64,000 nt of DNA from Stichopus chloronotus (lineage: Eukaryota; Echinodermata; Holothuroidea; Aspidochirotida; Stichopodidae), in assembly GCA_021234535.1 (NCBI GenBank), contig CM037840.1, positions 12,541,415-12,605,414 of the forward strand, written 5' to 3'. Below the pieces are notes generated by a model, which ran no database searches, was not told the DNA's origin, and saw only the letters and a program-made list of their open reading frames with translations. The translations under genes and the position numbers were made by a program. Each line of letters begins with the position of its first letter. Positions within the stretch are counted from its first letter, which is position 1. Below, in pieces: positions 38,931 through 52,157 of the stretch.

Positions 38931-39838
38931 CTGGTAGTTAAGGCTTTTGCATGGCTCTCAAAGTGGACTCGTAGGGCGACAACTCAAAATTCATAGAATA
39001 TTTTTAGCGTATGCCCACTCATTGGAGTTACTCTAAAAATTCGAAACATTTTTTTAAAGGATGTGAAACATTTTACAAATAAGGAGTGTATTCTGTTATT
39101 TTCCAGTTTTCAATTTGATTTCAGACTTTTAAGTTTTTTGCTGGATTCCCGGGGTTTCTTTTAATCCGTAGACTGGTCGAAACGCGCTATATAATTTTGA
39201 TTGGCCAGCAGAAAAAAAGATTGTCTTAAGTATTTTCATCTCAACTAAGTGCAAACTAAGCACAAAGTGTAAAATGAAAACAAAATTTTAATAGATTTCA
39301 TAAGATGCAGGAAATAATGACATTTACCTTCAACTTTTATTAATATACTGACACCCTCCAAATTTGTTGAGAGCCCAGAAGTGAAAAGTTTCTCCTCCAC
39401 TATCTTTCCCTACGTACGAGCCCTTTAGATAATGGAATTAATGGAAGAAAATGTTTTTAATTATTTTTTCCTCTGTCGATCGTTTTTAACCTTTCTTACT
39501 ACTTGTGTTTATTCCAAAGGAGCTTTAGAGCTCATGATACCTCTAAGGGCAGCATTTGTTCCGATGCGAAAGGTTGGCCATCCCTGACTTAATTAAGATC
39601 CATTGCTGAAAATAGTCAACTAACACAACACTTTCATCACCACACAGTTTATTCCATTATAAAATGAAAAAAAGGAACTGTGTTTGTTCCAAATAAGTAA
39701 GAGCGGTAACTTATTTGAGTGGAGTAGGTGATCATTTATCAGTTGTCTGTGTGAGATGAATGCGTGTTATCAAGTTTCAAAACTGAGATAATGTTTTAAA
39801 ACTGAGATAACTGAAATAATGGGAGTAACTTTGCGTAC
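38931..39838 (-). other. intron of the receptor gene
   Basis: No exon recognised. A segment near 39520-39560 (GGAGCTTTAGAGCTCATGA) resembles the sequence after the LINE remnant near 54570 and may be another LINE 3' end. Confidence 0.4.
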
Positions 39839-40003
39839 TTGGACAACTCTTCTCCTCGCATTTCTTCCTTTCCTGCGAAATGCCGTCGCAAGAACGTCCT
39901 CCATTTCGCGGTGCTGGGGTGTCACAGCGACGTGTCCTAGTGGTTATTCCTGTCCCACAAGAAACACTCCAGTCGTCCCAAGGTCCCCAGTTGTTCCATT
40001 GTC
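39839..40003 (-). CDS. receptor exon: thrombospondin type 1 repeat
   Basis: A 165-nt exon, phase 1 at both ends: acceptor ATATTAAAG above 40003, donor GTACGC at 39833-39838. It encodes one TSP1 module: WNNWGPWDDWSVSCGTG, then TTRTRRCDTPAPRNGGRSC and ERKKCEEKSCP. The tryptophan ladder and basic strand are typical; such WxxW tryptophans can be C-mannosylated. The first cysteine of the usual WSxCSxxCGxG is tryptophan here, leaving five cysteines instead of six. It is the most 5' conventional exon I can assign. Linking it to the SRCR gene rests on strand, phase and frame, not on a transcript. Confidence 0.78.
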
Positions 40004-43000
40004 CTTTAATATGAACTGTGGAAAACAATTTTTCATGTTGGTTTTAAAGAATGTTAAATTCCTGAACAGTATGGACATTCTCTTGATAGATTTGGTGGTA
40101 CTTTCATCTACTAACATCAGTAGTACCTACAATTATTTCACATTAAAATTATTCCACCTCAGTAGACACATTAATGCCTAATCACTCTGCCCCTGAACAG
40201 AATAAACCGTCAGTGCTTTGCTTTACTTCTAGAAGTGATTGTGCTTTGCCACATTAAAATTCTCATACATCGACCTCCAGACAAAAGACGTCCGCTCTGA
40301 CAATTCATTTTTTGGGGAAAGGGAAACCTTTTGACATCTGTATGTCATAGGGGTAGTTGCGACCTTTGAAAAAGCACTTCATGATATTGTTTACTTTAAA
40401 GTAAACCATAATTTGGTCTTTTCTCTTTTACTTCATCCACGATTCATAGCGACATGTCATTGGAATTGGTGATGGTGTTTTGTCAAAGGAGACTTAGTGT
40501 GATGATTTTCGGCAGAATAATTTGGGGATCGATAGTTGATTTTCATTCAGTAGAGACTAATATTCCTAACGTGTCCTCCATTTAAAACACTGAATAAAGG
40601 TACATCTTCTAACGATCTGGCATTCATTTTACCCATAATACAGAGAGAACGAATAAGAAGGAAGTCTAGCAATAGCTTACCAGCCATGGCTTACCACCGA
40701 GTAAAGTCACACATCCTGAAAACCGGACCTAACTCTGGTTTCCTGTTTTTCTCTACCCTTCAAATACCCGAGGGTCACCTGACAAGTATAATACCTTTAC
40801 AATATTTAGTCTGACATATCATCAGTTTGTTCACGTCATTGAGTTCTGGAGAGTCTACCATTTCTTTCACATGCTCAATTGAAGGGGGATCTAGTTATAC
40901 AACCGTTCCAGATGTAATTATTGCCAAAGGGTAGGTATCTATGCAGTATACACTTTCTCCCTGGAATGATCATATGTAAATCAGACGATGAGCAAGTAAC
41001 ACATTTTTACAAAGGAACGTCTTCTGGTCTTCTACAGACATAATCGATGACAAAGGTTTTGTTGTTGTTTTTCTGCGTTTATTTGTTTTTCGTTAGTGTC
41101 TGATAAACAAGAAAACTGCAATAAGTGGCATGGATTTAAACATACCTTATAAGCTTGAACATTCAGCTTTACTATGTTACTGCAGTCAACATGGTGTTGC
41201 TTTCATTTAAAAATACGAGTATATATTTAATATTTACGATTACCACATCAGTTATTTGAAATGTTCTTGAAGCAATATCTTATTTTTAATCTCAAAGGGA
41301 AATAAGGGGTTTGCTTTACAGAGAAAAACTCAGGTTACTAAGACTAATTTTTCTGCACACAGGCTAATATATTATTCAAAATAGGGAAGGACGGTGAACT
41401 TTTCAAAAACTATATTTGTAAGTGATAAACATTCAGTTATTTATTGATCAAGAATAATTGTTCGCACAAACTTTCAAATGTTCATACGCTTCATGTTTCG
41501 TAACTGTCATATCTCATCTGTAATCTTTTGAGGATGAAAACCTTCTACATATGTTTATCGATCAGCGCAAATACCTTAAAGGGGAAATCGGGTTTATTTT
41601 CACAATTTATTTCACTACAATTCCCCACCGTTACAATGAGTTATAACTAATAAATATGATCAAGATTATCTCAAAACATGTGGACAATTTCGAGAAACGA
41701 GTCATATTCGCAAAAAATCGGTGAAGAATTCCGAAAGTCTGTAACATACATATTCATCGAATCAAATATGAATATTCAATAGTATCGTCTTTTCAATGTA
41801 TGAGGAGGTGTGGCTGAACAGTTTCATACGTAGCCTACGTGTGCTGTAGGTATCATCAAGTATCACTAAACTCTTGTTCACTTAGCATTGCGCAATGCAC
41901 GAACAGCATAGGAACCGTAAACATTCCGTTATATTTATTTATTTATTTATTTATATAACGTCATCTCAGTCTTACCCTGCAATTGGTCATCGTATAGAGG
42001 AGGCTGTCTAGTCTTGTACATGAACGTTTATTTTTTGTACCCGACAAATATTAAGAGCTGTCATTCAAGAGTAATTAACGCAATAATTACCGTTTCTTCT
42101 ACTTCCCCAACGTCTCTATACTTCGCTAAACAATCAGTTTAGAAAGAAAAATCACCTGAAGGAGAATTTTCTCAGTCAAACCCCGATACCATATGTAACA
42201 TAGGATCGGCGCAACCTCTGGTAAGACTTTCCTCACAGGCGTTGAACAATGGGGTCAAATGTTAATTCAAATAATGTCCAAGTTGGAGTTCCTATCATTT
42301 TACTAAAAATATACAGTGCTCGAGGTGTGGGATTTACATCTAGGCTACCTATATACTCAGTGACTGCCTAGCAACATTCTAAATGTAAATTCATGGAAAA
42401 GATAGCAATTGAAATTAGAATGTGAACAACATTCGAAAACAAAATGCAATGTTGGGTGAACCATATCTGCCAGAGGGAAGAGGGATACAGACTTAGTGTT
42501 TGGAAGACACTTTTTTTTCTTGTAATATACGTCAGTCATTCAGTAAGCCATTCAGTAACTTTTTTGACGTTTAACTTATTCAGAACCTATGAATAAACTA
42601 TGTATGTCCTCTTCTTGCATATGACTCTTGCTTATTACTTAAAAGATGTGAGTATAAGATCTTTTAAACATCGTGACAAACATTTAAATAAAATAAACAA
42701 CTTTATATCATGTTAGTATGACACAGGAGAACTATGTTTGCACATTACTTTTACGTAACCTGCGTTAAAAGTAAATACTTAAGGCCTATACAAAAGAAGA
42801 AAAAATAAAAACACCGACATACAAAAAGTTAGAAATGGGTTAACCCAATTATTATATACATAAAGTAGTTAACCTTATGCTTACTGCACCCAGAAATTAT
42901 TTTTGTGTAGTCAAACAATTAGTAGGAAGACTGTACTGTTAGACATCACTACACTCAAACACGTAATTGAATAGGTTGGAATACTATGTTGTAAACGATA

Positions 43001-43569
43001 TGAAGGCTGAGATGTGAAAGTATTTGTTTATAAAATACTACGTAACCGGTAGCTATTGTATCCGTATACCTACAGTACCTATGGTACTCGAATTAAAGTA
43101 CATTGTTCTAGTAAGAAAGTACAGACCTATAAGTATGTATGTATGCATGTAGGTATTCTGACTGATTATTCAGCGGTATGTGGTTGTCAAACTAATGTCC
43201 CATTAAATGCTGTAAGAACAATACCAAAACACACATGAAGAGGAATGATATTTGCAATTTGCACGAGTTTAAATTTAGCATGAAATATCTACACGCAACT
43301 ATATTCTCATCGTTGCTCTTTTGTTGGTTCTGCTTTCCACCTGTACAATTATGAAGTTGATGAGTGGACAGTAAAAATCTCCGTAGGTCCCGCACTTACA
43401 TTCATTGTCATACTTTCCCTTGAAATGCGTTATTGTTTCTAGAAGAGTTTAATGTTTGTCTTTCTAGTGGACCCTTTTCGCTGTATTCACTGATATATCT
43501 GGCATTATATCGAAGTGTTCTAAAATACACGTGATCAACTCATACGAGTCAATCTTGACATATAATTAC
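40004..43569. other. no conventional exon recognised
   Basis: Probably intronic or 5' to the receptor gene. A weak AG-CAT-GTGAAA site lies at about 40869-40871 on the minus strand. A TTTA microsatellite flanked by CGTTATAT/ATATAACG lies near 41928-41960. Confidence 0.45.
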
Positions 43570-43572
43570 CGC
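43570..43572 (-). other. possible 3-nt microexon (GCG), weaker
   Basis: Minus strand reads CATATTCACAG, GCG, GTAATT. The acceptor is good and the donor weak. It fits the layout of the stronger sites further upstream. Confidence 0.25.
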
Positions 43573-44041
43573 CTGTGAATATGAGGAATGACGAACTATT
43601 TAAACAAAGCAAGCATAAAAGAGGTAATTTTATATTAATTAAAATTAAAATAAATTAAACCAAAACTGCTCTTCAGAACCTTACATCCCTCTGCTCTACT
43701 CATCTCTCCATATCCTGAACAGCAATTCAGGGTTCATAGTGGTTAGGTAATACTAATTTCATTGAAGTGTATGGTTCAGTTAACAGTCCAACAGTAAGGT
43801 CAATTAAATACCATTAGTCATTGACGAATGGGATTAACATAATGTTAACAGTCTCACAATACGTCGCCAAACACGAAAATGATGGAAGCCTGTAGTTGCA
43901 TGCTTTCAAATGAAAGTATTAAGACTGCATTTGGAAACAATTTATTGCGTGGTGCGTTTTATAGATTAGAAAGGTATCGTCCTCCTACCAATTTATGTAC
44001 ATTATCCTCCACTGAAATGCACTTAGAATGTTCTTACTTAC

Positions 44042-44044
44042 ATG
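44042..44044 (-). other. candidate 3-nt microexon (CAT)
   Basis: Minus strand: pyrimidine tract GTTTCTTTCTCACATATGCAG, then CAT, then donor GTAAGTAAG. Both splice signals are strong, with exactly three bases between them. Confidence 0.4.
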
Positions 44045-44268
44045 CTGCATATGTGAGAAAGAAACAACACAGGGAAAAAAGCACAGTATATATTAGATAC
44101 AGTAAGTCCTCCAACAGAATGTAATATGTACCGTAGTTAACAAATAAACTTAGTTTACCTTGAAGTTTCCTTGAGTAGGAATCAAGGTTACAATAATGTA
44201 GTGACAGTACAAGTGTTGACAGCTAGTCATATGTATCACTTCAGTTCTCAAGTTGGATGAGAGAATAA

Positions 44269-45559
44269 AGGCCTGTCCACACAGGATGCGTTGTGTTCCG
44301 TTCCGAATACGACACGGCACGTCACTTTTATCACTTTGCACGTAAGTCAATGGAGCTGTTCACACAGGATGCGTTGCGTTGCTGCATATGTCCGGATGCG
44401 TCAAATTTTGGCAAAGTCCATGTGCGTTCAGAAACAGAGTTGTTGTACGGACGCATGCATCAACTTTGATTTCTTTCATGTTTTTCTTTCATGAAGTGCA
44501 ATTTAACCGGATATGGATACAAAATGGTACTATGTTTGAGCTTAAAATCACGATGAAACGCCTGTAAAATAAGTATAAAAGTTCTTTTTTGCGGGGGGGG
44601 GGGCATTTTTTTCACAACACCGGGAATGTATACGTAGGCCTATGACTACCTTGGGTTACCCACTACCCTTGCAATGTTATTGACTTCGGTAGTGGAAAAA
44701 CAGTTGTATTCATTGTTGGGACGGTAGGCAGGGGAAGTCTGGACACTAGACATGGCTGCACAGGGACATTTCACTGCACACGAGAAAATGTAAGTATACA
44801 ATGTAGTGTATACAATTAGTGGCGTAGCTTCGGGGTCTTATAGGATCGAGCCCTTCTCCTTAGTCGTTGCGCTCCAACCGCCCCTCAAGCGATCTGGGCC
44901 CCCCAAAAAACTTAAGTCGATTGGACTACTGAACTTGATAATGATAGACTCTGACTGTAGCAAATCTCCAGTCCAATCAATCCACTGAAATCAGTGGCGT
45001 GGCAGGGGAAGTCCGTCAGGCCATTCCCCTCACTGATGTCGATTTGGTTTTGTTCCTAAAAATACGCAAATTTTTAACACAAATTCTACTTCAAAAGGTA
45101 GCTAATTTGGTACCGGATTGCAAGCAAGGACAGCTAATTTTCCTGACGCCGTCAAAGGAGGAAGGGGACATCCCCTCAACAAAGACTCCTCCCCCAGGCC
45201 GGCGATCACGCAACATATTGCATGTCCCTACATTTCCATGAGAGAAATCCAGAGTACGCCACTGACTGAAATCCATCGAGTAACCCACTTTGAATAATTT
45301 TGTACAAATTCGGATAGATTGTGACACACTTAATGTGTTTAGGAATAAAATCAAATCAAATTTTACATTTTTTTTTTTTCACAAAAGAGCATTGCCATTG
45401 GAAACTACAGACTGCATCTCAAAGTGACCCATCGAAATTGACGTAGTGTGAACGCATCCTGTACAGACAGGGATGCGTCTTGACGTATACAAAAGGATGC
45501 GGAAAAAAGAACATGTCGTATCCGGAACGGAACGCAACGCATCCTGTGTGGACAGGCCT
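44269..45559. mobile_element. non-autonomous DNA transposon with 43-bp terminal inverted repeats
   Basis: Ends 44269-44311 and 45517-45559 are inverted repeats with about two mismatches (AGGCCTGTCCACACAGGATG...). Further copies of GGATGCGT occur just inside both ends. There is no transposase frame. Target duplications are not evident. It is interrupted by a nested element at 44992-45264. Confidence 0.8.
44992..45264. mobile_element. nested hAT-like MITE with 8-bp target duplication
   Basis: A 273-bp segment bounded by CAGTGGCGT and ACGCCACTG. It is flanked on both sides by the identical 8-mer ACTGAAAT (44984-44991 and 45265-45272). CAGTGGCG ends and an 8-bp duplication are typical of the hAT superfamily. 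There is no transposase. A second AGTGGCGTAGC start near 44818 may be a further fragment. Confidence 0.85.
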
Positions 45560-45564
45560 CAATT

Positions 45565-46686
45565 ATCATCTAATAAACACCCAGAAAAGGACTAAATAAC
45601 TGCTGGAATACGTAGAAAGGAGAGATTTGTAAACAACTTACTATGCATTAATGCCCTCATATTTGTCTTCTTCATATCATTGTTACAATCAATGATGACT
45701 CCATGTCATGTGTATCTATCTTGAATTTATGAGTTTACCTTCATGTATGTTTAGCACTGATATTTAACAAAATGTAGTACAACACGCTCATGATGCTTTT
45801 GTTGTCGTTGATTAAAGACCAAGTGAAATGCATGTAGAAAGGAGCTAGCTTTGGGTAGAAATTAAAGAGTGAGACCATGTACGTGTTCGTTCCGTAAAGC
45901 AATCTGTTGGAATTGCGTTTTTACCTACTATCATCTTTGGATATGGCCTTTCAAAGTTTGATAAAAAAATCAGAACCGATGACGTATTGGATGTGTTAGG
46001 TCTATAAAATGCCTCTTCAGAATTACTCAATTACTGGGGCTCACATTGATAACAAACATCAATATGTTTTACAAAAGAGAATAGACGATTACAAAATGAA
46101 ATCCTCGTGGCATATCAAATTCTGAATGGTCCTTGAAAGAAAGGTTAAGACAAAAAAGATCAAATAAGGCATATCATGTGAAGTCCCGTTTTCCCGTCAC
46201 AGATTTACATATCTGGTTTATTTCTATATATAATACAATTGTAAACCATAAATTTGTTTGTAAAGTTGAAATGTTTGATGGAGTTTGATGAAAATTGTGG
46301 CTATTTTAACATTTTAATGATAAATTTAGTCAATGCCTTGAAGTATGTTTCTCATGTCTCATGTACTTTAAAGTAGAGTATAACTATATAGTAGTTTCAG
46401 ATGTTCGAGGTACTACTTTTTAATATTTCAGTGTCGCCAGTGGTATGTTAATGTATGGTATGAAATTCGAATTTTGATCATCGCTTAATTTGCATTAGTA
46501 TTTAGTTTACAGTGGATTACCTCAACTTACATTTGTTATGTCTTTGAATAGCCAGCAATGAGTAAGGCCCTTTCAGTATTTAACACGCCGCACATACCTA
46601 TTACAGTCACAGCTACTTACATGTAGTGCATGGGTCATCCATTTAGTTAAGATCATAGCAGAGATATCTAAAGGAAACTTTCTTAC
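45565..46686. other. no gene recognised
   Basis: Only short frames. GTAAGT donor-like sites on the minus strand near 45641 and 46620 lack a good acceptor at a sensible distance. Confidence 0.45.
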
Positions 46687-46689
46687 TTT
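46687..46689 (-). other. candidate 3-nt microexon (AAA)
   Basis: Minus strand: CTCTTCCATCTTTCTTG tract ending ATATACAG, then AAA, then GTAAGAAAG. Strong acceptor, good donor. Confidence 0.4.
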
Positions 46690-47828
46690 CTGTATATAAC
46701 AAGAAAGATGGAAGAGATACCAGAGGATGTAGTACCTTTCGTGATAAAATTTCAGAATAAAATACAAATGAAACAGTAGAATAGCAAAATTGAAGTAATT
46801 GCCTGGGTTTTGCATGTGCAGTAGTATCAATGATACATTAAATAATTTTCTTCAAGTGTAAAGTGTAAATATCCTTCAGACAATCTGGTATGTGTTTCTT
46901 TGTTGCAACAAAAACAAAGAGTAGGTTGGAGTAATGCTTTTCAACAGTCAAGTTACCAGATATTAGACAATATTTTTCTCTCTTCGATATACCTTATGAT
47001 ATATTCCTTTGTGGTCCTATATGTTTTATTGAATATTGCAACAATCTCCGCAATGAGGGAAACTCACTGTAAAGCCTTCATATTATTCATACTTGAAATG
47101 CATTTTTTTTTCAAACGAGAAGACAGTAGTAGAACATGTACAACTCGAAGAAAAAGAAAAGGTGTTTTACATACACCTTTCATTTAGTTGCAGCTCGCCA
47201 TGTCATTTCAAAAATACTTGAATTGTGACATTATGAATGCATCTCTACAACATTGATGTGGCGAGCTTACAAAACAATATGCTTTATAAAAGCCTACCTA
47301 AAAATGTCGAAAGTATCACTAATTTTGTAAATCTGTCTAAAAGATACATCAAACTTGATAATATATTTCACGTAATCTTGCAGGTGAATCTGCTACGTCA
47401 TTCTTCACCCACCAGGGAAATCTAAGTACTGATATTTAAAAACAAGTCATTCCGAAAATAACACTATTGCGGTCACGGTTGTTTGCGACTGTAAGCATCT
47501 TAAATGTGGGTTGAAATTAAAATATCAATTTCGGTTTTCCCTTTCAATGAAGAAGTGCTTTTAATACTTGGATTTATTCAGAGCTAATTAACACAAAATT
47601 TGGCCTTTTTATTTACTTTAACATATATTACGTGGCGTGTGCGTACATGTACACGGAACATCTATCACATCCTGGGTTTGTCTCGCCCTACATAAAATTC
47701 CACTCAGAGACACCGTTCAAATACCATTTTTACTGTACGATGAAAAGGCACTCTGTCGATAACGTCGTGTATGCATGTGTGTGTGTGTGCTTGTGTGTAA
47801 AATATAGATCACAGTACTATGTACTTAC

Positions 47829-47831
47829 TCG
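47829..47831 (-). other. candidate 3-nt microexon (CGA)
   Basis: Minus strand: CTCCTTTACATATTCAG, CGA, GTAAGTAC. Good acceptor, consensus donor. Confidence 0.4.
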
Positions 47832-48824
47832 CTGAATATGTAAAGGAGATATTAAATGAAGCAACATTATCAACTTAATTTGTATTATTGAATTACGTTA
47901 CACTAAATAAAAAAAAAATGGTAGTGTAGAGCAGTTTTCACGGGAGGGAAAGTGAATTATAAATGTTTTATTCACCCACATTCGATATTTAAATCAGATT
48001 CTCAATCCAGTAGAAAGTTATATTAAAAATTAATCTTTTTATACAACTACCAGAAGTACATTAATATGACACCTTCTTGTAAGGTAAATTCATCGTAATT
48101 CAGAGTGTCATTGTTCACAATCAGCAATGATACTCATAATGGAACATTAACAGGGAATCTACATTTTATGTTTTACATGTTTCACAGTTCTAAGCCGAAC
48201 TTCTCCATCAAACCGAACAATTCTTGAAAATAAGGGCGTCTCGCTTATATAAATGTTAGTCAAACGTTTTTGAATATTCAGACTAGTAGATATTAACAAA
48301 AAATGTATCTGTCGTGTTCCTGGCACTTGACCCTTAATCTTTGACCTATTAAGTCATGGATCGTGTAGAGGCTATGTCTCACTTACAGGTATTTAAAACA
48401 TCAATATTGTACTTACATCTGAAGCAATCCAACGGCACGCATTTTAAAATATTTTTGTACATTTGATGTTAAATTTGGATCTGTCTGACTTTTCACTTTT
48501 AGATGACCAAAAACCAAAATCTGCTCTGAAACTTTGATCCGATATGTTTTAGATATTTTGATTTCGCTTTGATTCCGCTTTGATTCCAATGTGGATATAA
48601 TGCTAAAATTGTGTAAGAGATTAAAATACGGACCTGTGGTATTTGATGGATAACACTCAATGTAAATTTTTGATCATACTAACATATATTGAGTCAATAA
48701 CCAAAAACAACAATCACATTATCGTTGCATGTATCATACATCATAAACTTAATATCAGACGTAGGCTTAGACTGATACTGCATATTATACTGCTATTGTT
48801 AAGTAAGATATGTGAAATATTTAC

Positions 48825-48827
48825 CAC
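48825..48827 (-). other. candidate 3-nt microexon (GTG)
   Basis: Minus strand: TTATTCCTGTCATATTCAG, GTG, GTAAATATT. Strong acceptor, moderate donor. Confidence 0.35.
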
Positions 48828-49491
48828 CTGAATATGACAGGAATAACAGTGAATGTAACAGCTCTCATTAAGTTCAGCATTATAACACTAGTTTAAATAG
48901 TAACTCCCAACGTCGTAAACGCTTCTGTTGAATATCACAAAGGTGACGCATTTATGTATTTTTGTGTGTCTTGTTTTGCATACAAAACATGATGCAATAC
49001 TTGTTCCACATGAATATGTATATGCGGAGAGATGTCAAATGTTTGCGTTTCTCAACAAATCATTAAAAGTTTGTTTCCGGACATTTTGTTATTGTCGAAG
49101 AATGTATGAAGTTAAGCACAAGTACATTGAGTTACAATTACGAAAATTAAAGTGATTGCTAATTGACATTTGAACGTGTATCTATGCGTATGTCTCTGTA
49201 AAATATGAAAGATAATATGTGATAAGACAGGGATATTCAAATGGTGGCACATGATGTGTCATGCAGAAAAGAAGATGTAGGCGTGTGTAAAGACACTTTG
49301 TACTTCTGTAATCACGTAAAATGCGATGAAAATTGTCTACTGTAAAATCATTGTCGTCATAAAAATTGTACAGAAATTCATTGGATGGCTTCATTATTTT
49401 CACTTTGGAATACAAAGTCCGTTTTAAAACCAATGTATTACCAACTGATGCCCAAGATTACACAGCAAAAAAAAAAAAAAATGGTACTTAC

Positions 49492-49494
49492 AGA
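49492..49494 (-). other. candidate 3-nt microexon (TCT)
   Basis: Minus strand: TTGTCTTTTGCCCTTC tract ending TTGGCAG, then TCT, then GTAAGTACC. Both signals strong. Confidence 0.42.
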
Positions 49495-49877
49495 CTGCCA
49501 ATTTGAAGGGCAAAAGACAAGTAGAATAGGTTATTGTCCTGAAAGATCCAACAATCGTATTTCTGTTTTTTACAGTAATGCACATAGTAATGATACCATA
49601 TTGATTTTTTTGTTTCATCGATCTAATCAGAAAACATGCTATTTTTGTGCATTATTTATGAGTCTGTATGCTATTGCCAATTTAAATGTATTGAGACTTG
49701 CTGCATCATAAAGTTTTGTTTATTAGAACCAGTTGGTAGGAATAGTTTACCAATTGGTGTCTAACTTAAATAACCGTTCATAACCATTGTGAAGTCTGCA
49801 CACACATCTGCTTTAGTCTTAGACAACTTGTCGATGTACTTCAGCAACGTTACTTGCAATAGGTCACATTTACTTAC

Positions 49878-49880
49878 ATT
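49878..49880 (-). other. candidate 3-nt microexon (AAT)
   Basis: Minus strand: CTCTAAACTTCAAATATGCAG, AAT, GTAAGTAAA. CTAAAC could serve as branch site. Confidence 0.4.
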
Positions 49881-50120
49881 CTGCATATTTGAAGTTTAGA
49901 GGGTATCGAAAAATAAATGCTAACTATTAAGTCTTTTCGTCATGTAATTATATTCAAGGTACATGAAGAAGGAAAGAAAAGAAGCACAGACATAGTTTAA
50001 GTCAAGTTAGTCCTTTAAATGCTATTTGACCGAATAGATTAATATTAAGTTCAGAACATCTAAACATTATTTTAAAGCTACATCATTGAGAAGTTAATGT
50101 TGCACACCATATGAACTTAC

Positions 50121-50123
50121 TCT
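50121..50123 (-). other. candidate 3-nt microexon (AGA)
   Basis: Minus strand: TTTCTTTTGCTTCCCG tract ending GCGTAG, then AGA, then GTAAGTTCA. Strong signals. It shares the GAACTTAC context with the site at 50898. Confidence 0.42.
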
Positions 50124-50897
50124 CTACGCATGTCGGGAAGCAAAAGAAATATAAGAAGCAGACGTATAGAATAAATATATAATAATCATAATAATAAAAC
50201 AAAATATATAAATAGAATGAATTCAATCTACTGTCTAAACTTGGAGATAACTCCTCGAGAGTAAAGATTGAGAGCCATAGTTGGGATTCATCTAACCCAT
50301 AAGAGGAAGAAGATAATCATGGATCCTAAAAGAGCAAACGCAGAATAACCATGCCTGTCCTCCGATATCATGAATATAACTTTATACATAGTGACCGTGT
50401 ATAAGCCTACGCTGATCCTTTTCATCTAACTTGCTGGCAGTAAATGTAAGAAGGCTGGATCTCAGCTTTGCAAAATTCTTTCATTTGAGCATATCCGTAA
50501 TAAAAAGTTATTTGCCAAGAATTTGAATGTCTTGTTTTACAAAAATGAAAGCAAAATGATCGTGTAGATGATACTTTCTAACATAGCTTGCACACAAAAA
50601 TCTATTACTTTGTAGCATGTCCCAAAGTTTGCGTAGGTGATGAGCTAGTCTACATATTTTTATAGAAGAAAGTTTGTAGTAGAAACTAGTAAAATTCATA
50701 ATACTATATGAAAAGAAATTTATAATTTTTTTTCATAATACCTTATATAAAGATTATTTAATTGATATAAAGCTTCCTGTACAAAGCATTTGCGTATGTG
50801 CAAAACATCCAAAGCAAATTCCCTGGGCGTCTATGTTTGCAAATATTGCCCATGGCAAAAGAGATTAAAAACTCGTCTCCAAATTATATGAACTTAC

Positions 50898-50900
50898 CAT
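50898..50900 (-). other. candidate 3-nt microexon (ATG)
   Basis: Minus strand: GAACACGACTTGCCTAG, ATG, GTAAGTTCATAT. The donor flank is nearly the same as at 50121, hinting at an old duplication. Confidence 0.38.
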
Positions 50901-51261
50901 CTAGGCAAGTCGTGTTCAATATGGTAAAGTAAGGAAAAGATGTCTTCTCAAGATTAACTACCGGTATTGATATTTCGTACTCTAGAAACCTTTGTACTTT
51001 GCATGATTTTATGTCAGTTAAAGTTATGAAATGAATTTTATGTGAAGTACCTGTTTATTATCATCATTACACTCTAGTAATTTACTTTGATATCTAAAAA
51101 TAAATATTGTTAAACAATCAAAGATATACTTAATTCTGTGGGCACAGCATTAAAATTGGACATTGAATGAATATTCACTAGATATATTATAACTTAGATA
51201 CAATGCAAATCATGCAAATACCATTTCAATCGCAGTGACTGTGATGTATGAGTATACTTAC

Positions 51262-51264
51262 TCC
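51262..51264 (-). other. candidate 3-nt microexon (GGA)
   Basis: Minus strand: CGTGCCTACCAATACCGCACAG, here ending CCGCACAG, then GGA, then GTAAGTATA. Consensus donor. Confidence 0.4.
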
Positions 51265-51882
51265 CTGTGCGGTATTGGTAGGCACGATAAAACAAGTAGC
51301 TTGAGACAATTCTCATGTAATGAAATCTGCTAATCAAACCAGTGTTGGTTGTGTGCATATGAATAAGTACTAATGTAGAAAGTGCCTGGTCACGAATTTT
51401 CAAGAACCAAATTGAATCGTGAATTACTCTCCTCCTACTTTGTTCCTTTGTATATCTGACACATGGGGACTACTCTTAGTTTGATCATTCGTTCTTTGTA
51501 TGAGAAGGATAGGTTTAGAAAAAAAAATAGTGAATTTTATGAAAACAAATAAATGAGCCATTTTAATTTATAATCCTAAATCGTTGTTTATTCTAACTAA
51601 GAGTTTTGAAGATGTTTCCACAGTATAGGCGATTGCCACTGCTGTTTGCAAACTGGCACGTAATACCATAATTCGAGCATTTTTGATCAGTTACTGTTGT
51701 TTTATTAATTACGTTCCTCAGCTCAATGTTAGGGCCGCGCATTAGGTTTTTATTTCTTACCAACATATATTCCTCATTTTGTGATTTTGTTTTTCATTTC
51801 AATTTTATTTTTTAAATTTATTTCGGCCCAGTTATTCAATATTTTTTCGATCGTTTAAATGAACATAATAATGTAAACTCAC

Positions 51883-51885
51883 CAA
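51883..51885 (-). other. candidate 3-nt microexon (TTG)
   Basis: Minus strand: TTGCTTCCCCTTTTATAAAG-like tract (TATATAAAG at the end), TTG, GTGAGTTTA. The CTTCCCCTTTT tract is shared with the sites at 62486 and 63203. Confidence 0.42.
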
Positions 51886-52035
51886 CTTTATATAAAAGGG
51901 GAAGCAACAAATAAAAGTACGCGTCTTATCTGGTCCGGTAATATATGTGATATTAGGTTTAAGGAAAGGTTTTATAAAACTAATTTTAGGCAACCTTATA
52001 GTTGCTTTTTGTTTTGCTATGAATTAATAACTTAC

Positions 52036-52053
52036 ATGTGTTGTCTATATTCT
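52036..52053 (-). other. possible 18-nt microexon
   Basis: Minus strand: acceptor ATTACATTTTCAG, 18 bases, donor GTAAGTTAT. The length is divisible by three. It could extend the microexon series with a longer member. Only splice signals support it. Confidence 0.25.
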
Positions 52054-52154
52054 CTGAAAATGTAATCCCCACGGTTTCTCTTGACAATATGTAAGTGTTA
52101 TATAAAACTTGAAAAAAATATGTCAATGCCCTTATAAAAAGTAAACACACTCAC

Positions 52155-52157
52155 CGA
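52155..52157 (-). other. candidate 3-nt microexon (TCG)
   Basis: Minus strand: TTTATTTCTTTCTAACAC (branch-like CTAAC) ending TATGAGAAG, then TCG, then GTGAGTGTG. Strong signals. Confidence 0.42.

Noticed and set aside
48412..48420. Minus-strand CAG-AT-GTAAGT (two bases)
   Set aside because: Two bases would break frame; kept out of the array, though it could be a recursive-type site.
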